Shown in pieces: positions 9,137 through 18,500 of a stretch of DNA of 64,000 nucleotides (the first letter of the stretch is position 1; each line of letters starts with the position of its first letter). The position numbers and the translations under genes are program-made. This DNA is from Methylobacterium sp. FF17. GTDB lineage: Bacteria; Pseudomonadota; Alphaproteobacteria; Rhizobiales; Beijerinckiaceae. Below the pieces are notes generated by a model. It was not told where the DNA came from. It ran no database searches and saw only the letters and a program-made list of their open reading frames with translations. Where the stretch lies: positions 4,994,001 through 5,058,000 of the forward strand of contig NZ_CP107532.1 in NCBI RefSeq assembly GCF_025813715.1, in the 5' to 3' direction.

Positions 9137-10249
9137 ATGAAACTTCGGCTTGGATTGGCCGTGCTGGCGGTCGCCTGGGCGGGTCTGGCTTGTGCCGGCC
9201 CGCTTACCTTCCAGGTCGATCCGGCCTGGCCGAAGCCGCTGCCCAACAACTGGATCATGGGGCAGGCCTCCGGCGTCGCAGTCGATGCGCAGGACCAGAT
9301 CTGGGTGGTCCAGCGCCCGCGCTCGCTCACCGACGACGAGAAGGCCGCGAGCTTGAACCCGCCGCGCACCAAGTGCTGCCACCCGGCACCGCCCGTGCTC
9401 GTGTTCGACCAGGCCGGCACGCTGATCCGCAGCTGGGGCGGGCCCGGCCCGGGCTACGAGTGGCCCCAGAACGAGCACGGCATCCATATCGACCACAAGG
9501 GCTTCGTCTGGCTCGCCGGCAACGGCGAGACGGACGGGCAGATCCTGAAGTTCACGGCCGAGGGTCGGTTCGTGCTGCAGATCGGCCGCCAGGGGCCGCA
9601 GACCAACAGCCTCGACACCACCCGCCTCGGCAAGCCCGCCGCCATGCAGGTCGATCCCGAGACCAACGAACTCTACGTCGCCGACGGCTACTTCAACCAC
9701 CGGGTCATCGTGTTCGACGCCGAGACCGGCGCGTTCAAGCGGATGTGGGGCGCCTACGGAAAGCCGCCGACGGACGAGACCCTGCCGGCCTACGACCCGG
9801 CCGCCGCGCCCGCGCAGCAGTTCCGCAACCCCGTCCACTGCGTGCAGGTCGCCCGCGACGGGCTGGTCTACGTCTGCGACCGCACGAACAATCGCGTGCA
9901 GGTCTTCCGCCGCGACGGCAGCTTCGTGAAGGAGTTCTTCGTGGAGAAGGGCACCCGCGCCAACGGGGCGGTCTGGGAGGTGGCCCTCTGGCCGGACCCG
10001 GACCAGAGCTACCTTCTCAACGCCGACGGCGCCAACAACGAAGTCCGTACGCTCAGCCGCCAGACCGGCGAGGTGCTCGGCGCCTTCGGCCGCAACGGAC
10101 GCATGGCGGGCGAGTTCCACTGGGTCCATAACCTCGCGGTGGACAGCCGCGGCAACGTCTTCACCACCGAGGTCGACACCGGCAAGCGTGCCCAGAAGTT
10201 CCTGTTCCGGGGCGACCTGATCCTGCGCAAGCGCGCCGCCCTGCCCTGA
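9137..10249 (+). CDS. Secreted NHL-repeat beta-propeller protein
   Basis: 370 residues. Signal peptide 1-20 ('LGLAVLAVAWAGLACA'). The mature part is a chain of NHL-type blades, each with a 'G-x-hydrophobic-D' turn: 'ASGVAVDAQDQIWVVQRP', 'HGIHIDHKGFVWLAGN', 'PAAMQVDPETNELYVADGYF', 'VHCVQVARDGLVYVCDRTNN', 'VHNLAVDSRGNVFTTEVDTG'. These propellers often bind ligands or act as lactonase- or lyase-like hydrolases; no catalytic set is evident. GGGAGG precedes the ATG. Upstream MEKHLA gene is 148 bp away, so it may have its own promoter. Convergent with ilvE, separated by a GC-rich hairpin. Confidence 0.8.
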   Translation: MKLRLGLAVLAVAWAGLACAGPLTFQVDPAWPKPLPNNWIMGQASGVAVDAQDQIWVVQRPRSLTDDEKAASLNPPRTKCCHPAPPVLVFDQAGTLIRSWGGPGPGYEWPQNEHGIHIDHKGFVWLAGNGETDGQILKFTAEGRFVLQIGRQGPQTNSLDTTRLGKPAAMQVDPETNELYVADGYFNHRVIVFDAETGAFKRMWGAYGKPPTDETLPAYDPAAAPAQQFRNPVHCVQVARDGLVYVCDRTNNRVQVFRRDGSFVKEFFVEKGTRANGAVWEVALWPDPDQSYLLNADGANNEVRTLSRQTGEVLGAFGRNGRMAGEFHWVHNLAVDSRGNVFTTEVDTGKRAQKFLFRGDLILRKRAALP

Positions 10250-10263
10250 GGGGTGCCGGTCGG

Positions 10264-10285
10264 GCCGGGGCTGCGCGGCCCCGGC
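10264..10285. terminator. Hairpin terminator between convergent genes
   Basis: GCCGGGGC (10264-10271) pairs with GCCCCGGC (10278-10285) across a six-base loop. It lies between the stops of the NHL gene and ilvE; no strong T tract on either side. Confidence 0.55.
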
Positions 10286-10300
10286 TCGCCCGAGCGGCGC

Positions 10301-11398
10301 TCAGAAGACCCGCGTGACCCAGCCGTGCGGGTCGGGGGCCTGGCCGCGCTGGATGTCGACGAGCGCCGAGCGCAGGCGCTTCGTGACCGGGCCGGCGACG
10401 TTGTCCGAGACCGAGAATTCGCCCTCCGGGCCTCGCACGGTCCCGACCGGTGTGATCACGGCGGCGGTGCCGCAGGCGAAGACCTCGCGCAGGCGTCCGC
10501 TCGCGGCATCGGCTTTCCAGTCGTCGATGGAATAGGGCCGCTCGGCCACCGTGAGGCCGTCGGCCCGCGCCAGGGTCAGGATCGAGTCGCGGGTGATGCC
10601 CGACAGGATGGTGTCGCTCAGCGGCGGGGTCACCATCGATCCGTCGTCGAAGACGAAGAAGATGTTCATGCCCCCCAGTTCCTCGACCCAGCGGCGCTCG
10701 ATCGCGTCGAGGAACACGACCTGGGCGCAGCCATGCTCCAGGGCGGCGGCCTGGGCGCGCAGGCTGGCGGCGTAGTTGCCGCCGCACTTCGCCGCGCCGG
10801 TGCCGCCGGGGGCGGCGCGGGTCTGGTCCTGCGAGACCCACACCGTCACGGTCTCGGAGCCGCCCTTGAAGTAGGCGCCCACCGCCGAGGCGATGACGAG
10901 GTAGAGGTATTCCGACGACGGCTTGACCCCGAGGAACACCTCGCTGGCGATCATGAAGGGGCGCAGGTACAGGCTGCCGCCCTCGCTCGACGGGATCCAG
11001 TTCCGGTCGGCGCTGACCAGTTGCTTGACCGATTCGACGAAGACCGCGTCGGGCAGCGGCGGCATCGCCAGGCGCTCGGCCGAGAGCCGGAAGCGCTGGG
11101 CGTTGGCCTCCGGCCGGAACAGGGCGGCGCCGCCGTCGGCCGTGCGATAGGCCTTCAGCCCCTCGAAGATCTCCTGGGCGTAGTGCAGCACCGCCGCCGC
11201 CGGATCGAGGGAGATCGGCGCGCGCGCCTCCACGCGGGCATCGTGCCAGCCGCGCCCTTCGACGTAGCGGATCGTCACCATGTGGTCGGTGAATACCCGG
11301 CCGAAGCCGGGATCGACCAGCAGGTCGGCCCGGCGCTCCGGCGAGACCGGACCCGGATGCGGCGAGATGGTGAAGGGGAGATCGTCGGCAGCGCTCAT
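10301..11398 (-). CDS. ilvE: Branched-chain amino acid aminotransferase (IlvE)
   Basis: 365 residues of the fold-type IV PLP aminotransferases. It makes valine, leucine and isoleucine from their 2-oxoacids with glutamate. Seen: 'LHYAQEIFEGLKAYRTADGG', 'LYLRPFMIASEVFLGVKPSS', the PLP-binding lysine K204 in 'GTGAAKCGGNYAASL', 'ELGGMNIFFVFDD' and 'LSGITRDSILTLAR'. The length and order match the larger class of bacterial/eukaryotic BCATs rather than the shorter E. coli-type IlvE. Divergent from the MarR-type gene; the 197 bp between them would hold both promoters, so regulation of ilvE by that regulator is possible but unproven. Confidence 0.95.
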   Translation of the reverse strand: MSAADDLPFTISPHPGPVSPERRADLLVDPGFGRVFTDHMVTIRYVEGRGWHDARVEARAPISLDPAAAVLHYAQEIFEGLKAYRTADGGAALFRPEANAQRFRLSAERLAMPPLPDAVFVESVKQLVSADRNWIPSSEGGSLYLRPFMIASEVFLGVKPSSEYLYLVIASAVGAYFKGGSETVTVWVSQDQTRAAPGGTGAAKCGGNYAASLRAQAAALEHGCAQVVFLDAIERRWVEELGGMNIFFVFDDGSMVTPPLSDTILSGITRDSILTLARADGLTVAERPYSIDDWKADAASGRLREVFACGTAAVITPVGTVRGPEGEFSVSDNVAGPVTKRLRSALVDIQRGQAPDPHGWVTRVF

Positions 11399-11595
11399 CG
11401 TCAGTCCTTCTTACGTCTCGTCGGATCAATCAAGGTCCGGTGCCGGCCACGGCGTGGCGGCAGGCCGCCCGACGACGAGACGCATGCCGGCATCGTGATA
11501 CGACGATGTCCGCTTGCGATCAAATGGTTTGCAGCCTAACTATGCGGACGCAATTGAAGTCCGGCCCTGCCGGTCAATGGTTCCGGGAGACGCGC

Positions 11596-12138
11596 GTGCC
11601 GCCCAGAACGCCTGCTGGAATTCCGGCGGAAAGCCCCGGCAGGGACGTGGATCCGGACCTGGACCCGGACTTCGATCCGGACTTGGACCTGAACCGGCTC
11701 CGCCTCGCCTACACCCACACGCTCCTGCTCGCAGGCCGGCAATGGCGTCGCGCCGCCAACGCCGTCATGGAGGCGCACGGGCTCTCGGATGCCACTGCGG
11801 TTCCGCTGATCCTGATCGCCCGCCTCGACGGCCCCCGGCAGAATGCCCTGGCCGAGGCGGTGGGCATCGAGGGTCCGTCGCTGGTGCGCCTCCTCGACCA
11901 GCTCTGCGAGGCGGGCCTCGCGCTCCGCCGGGAGGACCCCACCGACCGCCGCGCCAAGGTGATCAGCCTGACGCCCGCCGGCACGGCCGTCGTGACGCGG
12001 ATGGAGGCCGAACTCGCGGCCCTGCGGGCCGAAGTCTTCGCGCAGGTGAGCACCGCCGACCTCGCCGCGAGCCTGCGCGTCTTCGAGGCCCTGCAGGCCT
12101 ATGGCCGCGCGGCCGGGCCCGACGCGCGGGTCGGCTGA
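11596..12138 (+). CDS. MarR-family transcriptional regulator
   Basis: 180 residues from a GTG at 11596. I prefer this start because GGGAG lies six bases upstream; ATGs at 11506, 11524 and 11542 are in frame but lack ribosome-binding sites. Residues 1-36 are a disordered head containing an acidic repeat (DPDLDPDFDPDLD, encoded by three 12-bp tandem units). The MarR fold follows: 'RLAYTHTLLLAGRQWRRAAN', winged helix 'ALAEAVGIEGPSLVRLLDQL' and the wing 'LRREDPTDRRAKVISLTPAG'. The DRR wing motif contacts the minor groove in this family. Divergent from ilvE. No ligand can be inferred. Confidence 0.88.
   Translation: MPPRTPAGIPAESPGRDVDPDLDPDFDPDLDLNRLRLAYTHTLLLAGRQWRRAANAVMEAHGLSDATAVPLILIARLDGPRQNALAEAVGIEGPSLVRLLDQLCEAGLALRREDPTDRRAKVISLTPAGTAVVTRMEAELAALRAEVFAQVSTADLAASLRVFEALQAYGRAAGPDARVG
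11650..11685. repeat. 12-bp tandem repeat, three copies, inside MarR gene
   Basis: Units at 11650-11661, 11662-11673 and 11674-11685 of the form GAYCCGGACYTS. The unit length is a multiple of three, so copy changes would add or remove four residues (D-P-D-L/F) without a frameshift. Confidence 0.65.
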
Positions 12139-12285
12139 GGGATCGTGCCCGCCCGGCAACTCGGACTTCTGAGCGCAGCGCACACTGGTCTTTCAGAGGA
12201 ACGGGCGGTAGTCCGGCCGTCTCCTGCGTCATCCGCCGCCTGTGTCCGGCAACGACGAAGGAAAAACGCACTCTTTCGTCATGAG

Positions 12286-12317
12286 ATGGGAGACGATGTT
12301 CTCTGCGCGTCTCCCAT
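12286..12317. repeat. Hairpin with perfect 9-bp stem
   Basis: ATGGGAGAC (12286-12294) and GTCTCCCAT (12309-12317) pair across a 14-base loop. No T tract follows, so it is either a weak terminator of the MarR gene or a leader/operator element for the giant gene. Confidence 0.5.
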
Positions 12318-12364
12318 ATGACTTTGCCGACGAATAAGGCCGGGCGGACAATACGCCGAACGAC

Positions 12365-12382
12365 GTTTCATCCAAGTGTCAC
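12365..12382 (+). promoter_or_regulatory. PHO-box-like direct repeat (weak)
   Basis: GTTTCAT-N4-GTGTCAC has the 11-bp periodicity of a PhoB box (CTGTCAT-N4-CTGTCAT), with two mismatches per half. It lies 176 bp before the ATG of a gene for phosphate-releasing enzymes, which makes it worth noting; on sequence alone it is weak. Confidence 0.25.
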
Positions 12383-12558
12383 ATGCGCGATCTATCTGCG
12401 GCGTGAGCTTGGGTGATCCTGGTGCGAAGATGTCGTCGGTCCTCTGGGATTGCGGCATCTGCGCGCCCGCCGCTCCGCCATGTGCGCGGGTGTTCGGCCA
12501 TGCGGGCTCACACGACATTCGCCGGATACCGGCGCTTCACCCACCGCAGAGTGCCCGC

Positions 12559-15500
12559 ATGACCACGACGCCGCATGTCCTCGCGACCGGTCCGCTCCTC
12601 CAGGCCTGGACCGATGCCGGTGCGATCACGACGAACGACGACTGGAGCCGGGTGCCCGGCATCGTCGGCTACCTGGGTCAGAACGTCGCCACCAGCACGG
12701 GGGCCGATCCGCAGACCCTGACCACCAGTTCGAGCGCGTCCGACGACGTCGACGTCCTCGCCAACCAGACCAATCCCAACACCCTGAGCAACGGCGGTGT
12801 GGCCGAATTCGCCCTATCCGACCCGACCATCGCCCTGCAGGGCTCCGCCACGGCGGACGCGCCGAACCTGGTGCTCTACCTCGACGCCACGGGGCGCCGG
12901 GACGTGGTGGTCGCCTTCAACGCCCGCGACATCGACGGCTCGGCGGACAACGCGGTCCAGCCCGTCGCCGTGCAGTACCGGATCGACGGCGGCGCCTGGA
13001 AGAACGTGGCCCCCGGCTTCATCGCGGATGCGAGCACGCAGAACACCGCCACGCAGGTGACCCCCGTCAGCGTCACCCTGCCGGCCGAGGCGAATGGCGC
13101 GGCGGGGCTCCAGGTCCGCATCCTGACCACCAACGCCGTGGGCAACGACGAGTGGGTCGGCATCGACGACATCGCGGTGTCGAGCGAGAGCGCGGCGGTG
13201 ACCCTGCCCACCCTGTCGATCGCCGATGCGCGCGTCGTCGAGGGCAATGCCGGCAACGCCAGCCTGACCTTCACCGTCACGCTGAGCGCGCCCGCCCCGG
13301 ACGGCGGCGTCAGCTTCGACGTCGCCACCGCCGATGGGACCGCGACTGCGGGCTCCGATTACTCTGCCACGGTGCTGACCGGGCGCACCATCGCGGCCGG
13401 CGCCACCACGGCCACGATCACCGTGCCGGTGACCGGCGACACACTCGCGGAGGGCAGCGAGACCCTTGCGCTCCGGGTGGCGAACGTCGTCGGCGCCACG
13501 GTGGCGGATGGCGCGGCGATCGGCACGATCGTGAACGATGACGCGTCCTTCACCGTGAACGGCGTCGCGGTGTTCGATGCGGCGGCCTCGCTCCAGGGGA
13601 ACCAGGGCGCCACCGCGACCACGCCGCCCACCGGCACCGACGCGCTGCAACTCGTGCGGCTCGGGAGCTACGCCACCACCAACGACCCGGCCACGACCGC
13701 CGGCGCCAATGCCGAGGTGGTCGCCTACGACCGCACCACGGCCAGCCTCTACATCCAGAACACCAACGAGAACCGCATCGAGATCGTCGGCATCGGCGCG
13801 GACGGGCAGATGGCGAAGTCCGGCGAGATCCAGCTCGCCACCCTCGAGCAGTACGGTGCGGTGAACTCGGTGGCGGTCTCCAACGGCCTCGTCGCCGTGG
13901 CCTACGCCAACGCGACCGGCGACCAGCCCGGCCGCGTCGCCCTGTTCGACCAGTCCGGCACCCTGCTGAAGTCGGTGACGGTCGGCATCGGCCCCGACCA
14001 GATCGTTTTCACCGCAGACGGCACGAAGCTCCTCGTCGCCAACGAGGGCGAGCAGTTCACCACCGCCAGCAACCCCGTGGGCAGCGTCTCGATCCTGGAT
14101 CTCTCCGGGGGCGCGGCCGCCGCGATCGTCAGCGCCACGGTGGGCTTCGGCGCCCTCGACGGCAGCGAGGCGGCCTTGCGCGCCAAGGGCCTCGCGGTCA
14201 CCGCCGGCAAGGCGGCCTCCGCCGATATCGAGCCCGAATACATCACCCTCTCGCCCGACAACCGCTTCGCCTACGTGACCCTGCAGGAGGTCAACGGCCT
14301 CGCGGTGATCGACCTCGCCAACCCGGGCACCGCGCCGATCGCGATCCAGCCCCTCGGGTCGGTGAACCATTCGCTGGCCGGTAACGAGTTCGACGCTTCC
14401 GACCGCGACGGCACGGGCAATACGGCCTCGATCCGCATCGCCAGCACGCCCGCCAGTACGCCGATCTACGGGCTGCTCCAGCCCGACGCCGCCGCCAGCT
14501 TCTCGGTGAACGGCGTGAACTACGTCATCACCGCCAATGAGGGCGACCAGCGCGTCATCGGCGGCAGCGACGATTCGGCGGACGTGGCGCGCCTCTCCAG
14601 CATCGCCAACACCCGCCTCTCCCCGGAACTACAGGCGCTGAAGGCCGACCCGGCCTATGCCCGCCTCAACGTCCTGCTGCGCACCGGCGATACCAACGGC
14701 GACGGCCTTATCGACCAGCTCCACACGCTTGGCGGGCGCGGCATCTCGATCTTCCGGCAGGAGGCCGACAACTCGCTGACCAAGGTGCGCGAGACCGGCG
14801 GCGAGTTCGAGAAGATCTTCGCGGCGCTGGCGCCCGAGCGCTTCAACAACGATCAGGTCGTGGCCAACACCCCCGACGACCGCTCCGACAACAAGGGGCC
14901 CGAGCCCGAGGGCGTCACCGTCGGCACGGTCAACGGCCGCACCTACGCCTTCGTCGGCCTGGAGCGCCAGAGCGGCGTCCTCGTCTACGACGTGACCGAT
15001 CCCGAGACGGCGTCCTACGTGTCCTACGTGCCGCCGCTCGCGGGCGTCACCGCCGATCTCGGCCCGGAGGTGCTGACCTTCATCGCCGCCGACCGCAACC
15101 CCACGGGCACGCCCCTCCTGGTGACCGCCAACGAGGCCGGCGGGGGCGCGACCCTCTACGCCGCCCTGCCCCAGGGCTACACCCAGACCCTGGCCTTTCA
15201 GCCGGGCTCCCTCACCCTCGCCCAGGCCGAGGGTGACACCGGCACCACGACCTTCGCCTTCACGGTGGAGCGCACGGGCGGCACGCTGGGCAGCCTCGCC
15301 TTCACGGCGAACCTCGCGGGGGCGGACAGCGCCGACTTCGCCGGTGCGCCCACTCTGCCGGCCACCGTCTCCGGCACCATCCCGGCCGGCGCGACCTCGG
15401 CCGTCGTCACCGTCACGGTCCAGGGCGACACCCTGCCGGAGGCCGACGAGGCCTTCACGGTGACGCTGACCGGCGCCACCGCCAGCCAGAGCGGCATCAC

Positions 15501-18500
15501 CGCCGCCCTGGCGACCAGCGGGACCACCGCCACCGGCACCATCCTCAACGACGACGTCACCCTGATCTCGGCCGTGCAGGGTTCCGGGAGCGCGAGCACG
15601 CTCGTCGGTCGCACCGTCACGATCGAGGCCATCGTCGTCGGCGACTTCCAGAACGGCGATGCCGACGCCAAGCGCAATCTCGGTGGGTTCTACCTCCAGG
15701 AAGAGGCTACGGACGCGGACGGCAATCTCCTCACCTCCGAGGGCGTGTTCGTCTACGAGGGCGCGGGCACCCTGCTGAGGGACGTCCAAGAGGGCGACCG
15801 GGTCCGGATCACCGGCGTCGTCGGCGAGTTCAGCGGCGAGACGCAGATCTCGGTCACCGACGCGGCCGGCCTCCAGATCGTTCAGGCCGGCGCTGTCTCG
15901 GCGGCGGCCCTGAAGGCCTCCGCGGCCTCGGTCGACCTGCCGGCCGCCGCCACGATCGGCACCGGCACCACGGCGCAGCCCGACCTCGAGCGCTACGAGG
16001 GCATGCTGGTCAAGCTCGGCCAGACCCTGACCGTCACCGAGCAGTTCAACCTCGACCGCTTCAACGAGATCCGCCTCGCTGCGGGAGCGCGCCCCGAGAC
16101 CTTCACCAACGAGTTCGAGCCCGACAGCGCCAACTACGCGGCCTACCTCGCGCAGGTGGCGGCCCGCTCGATCACCTACGATGACGGGCTCAACGTCCAG
16201 AACCAGCCTGTCGAACTCCTCGACGGCTTCGGCCCGACCTACGGGACCGCCACCGCGCCCCGGATGGGCGACACCGTGACGGGGCTGACCGGCGTGCTCG
16301 GCTACGGCCCGGCCGGTGCCTACCGTGTCCGGGCGATCGAGGACGGCGACAACGCCTTCGCGCAGGCCAACCCGCGCACCGCCGCCCCCGACGATGTCGG
16401 CGGCAGCCTGAAGGTCGGCAGCCTCAACGTGCTGAACTACTTCCGGACGCTCGACAGCGACGGCAGCGCCTCGGGCGTGAAGACCGCCATCGGCCTCGAC
16501 CCGCGCGGGGCCAACACCACGGCCGAGTTCGACCGCCAGACCCAGAAGCTCGTCACCACGGTGATCGCCTCCGGCGCCGACGTGTTCGGCCTCACCGAAC
16601 TCGAGAACCAGTTCCAGCCCGGCAATCCCGGCAACGCGCTCGAATACCTCGTCGGCCAGCTCAATGCCCGGGCAGGAGCCGGCACCTACGACTGGGTCCG
16701 GCCGGGCGATCAGCTCGACCAGGGCCAGTTCCTCGGCGGCGACGCCATCGCGGTGGGCTTCGTCTACAAGCCGAGCAAGGTCTCGGTGGCGCTGAACACC
16801 ACCATCGAGAAGCTCGACGACACGGATGTCCAGGCCTTCGATCCGGCCCTGCTCCAGCAGAGCACGATCGGCCACATCTTCAACGGCGCCAACACCAGCC
16901 GCGCCGCGCTCGCGGTGACCTTCCGCGAGACCGCCACCGGCGAGGACTTCACCGCCGTCATCAACCACCTGAAGTCGAAGAGCGGGGCCGGCACGGGAGC
17001 CGATGCCGACCAGGGCGACGGACAGGGCGGCTGGCAGCAGCAGCGCGAACTCGCCGCCACCGCCCTCAAGGAGTGGCTCGCCCTCAAGCCCACGGGTACG
17101 CCGGACAGCGACGTCGTCCTGCTCGGCGACTTCAACGCCTACATCAAGGAAGACGCCCTCGACGTCCTCAAGGCCGGCGGCTTCACCAACCTCGCCGAGG
17201 ATCGCCTCGCCAACCCCTATTCCTACGTCTTCGACGGGGCCTACGGCGCCCTCGACCACGCTCTGGCCAATGGCAGCCTGAACGGTCAGGTCACCGGCGT
17301 CACCGAGTGGCACATCAACGCCGACGAGGCCGACGCCATCGACTACAACCTCGATTTCGGCCGCTCCGCGGCCTACTTCGACGGCCTGACGCCGGCCCGC
17401 GAGTCCGACCACGACCCCATCCTCGTCGGGTTGAGCCTCGACCAGACCGCGCCCCGCCTCCTGGCGGCGACGCCGGCCGACAACACCCTGAGCGTGGCCG
17501 TCGGCGCCAACATCGGTCTGAGCTTCAGCGAGGCGGTGCGCGCCGGCACGGGCGCCATCACCCTCACGGACGGCGCCGGCGACACCCGCTCCATCGCCGT
17601 CACCGATGCCAGCCAGGTCTCGATCAGCGGCACGACCGTGACCATCAACCCAGGCACCGACCTCAAGGCCGGCACCGCCTACGACGTCATCCTCCCGGCG
17701 GGCGCTCTCCTCGACGCCGCCGGCAACACCTTCGCGGGCCTGCCCCAGGACCAGCTCGATTTCACGACGGAGACCCCGCCGGCCATGACCTATACGCTCC
17801 AGATCCTGCACGCCTCCGACTGGGAGGCGGGTCTCCTCGCGACGCAGCGCGCGGCGAACTTCGCCGCCATCGTCGACAAGCTCGAGGATTCGACCCCGAA
17901 CTCCATCACCCTCTCCACGGGCGACGGCTGGATCCCGAGCCCGTTCTTCATCGCCGGCGCCGACCCGCAGCTCGCCGCGACCTATAACGGCGTCTACAAC
18001 CAGCTCTTCGGGCTCAGCGGTTCGGCCGCCTACACCAAGCTCACGGCCTCGGTCGGCCGGGCCGACGTGACCATCCAGAACATCATCGGCGTCCAGGCGG
18101 CGGTGTTCGGCAACCACGAGTTCGATTCCGGGCCCACCGAAGTTGCCAACATCATCGCGGCCAACCTCGGCACCACCGCCGGGAACGCCGACGACACCTG
18201 GGTCGGCGCCCAGTTCCCCTACCTCTCCACCAACCTGAACTTCTCCCGCGAAGCCGCGCTCTCGGGCCTCGTGAACGCGAACGTCGCGAACGCCACCTTC
18301 GCGCAGACCGGCCCGACCTCGACCCAGACCGGCACGGGCGCGGACAAGATCGCCAAATCCACCATCCTCGTGGAGAACGGTGAGAAGATCGCCTTCGTTG
18401 GCGCCACCACGCAGCTCGAGCCGCTGCTGACGACGCTCGGCAACGTCACGGTGGACGGCTTCAACGGCCAGGACAACATCGCGCTGCTCGCCGAGCAGAT

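Larger units (their letters stand above)
12139..12558. other. Leader region of the giant nuclease/nucleotidase gene
   Basis: 420 bp without a separate gene. An open frame from 12376 runs in frame into the giant gene, but its first 61 codons read as non-coding leader. It holds a 9-bp-stem hairpin (12286-12317) and a PHO-box-like direct repeat (12365-12382). Confidence 0.6.

Noticed and set aside
12376..12558. Upstream extension of the giant protein
   Set aside because: The extra 61 residues read as leader sequence and are not typical of the family N terminus; ATG 12559 fits better.
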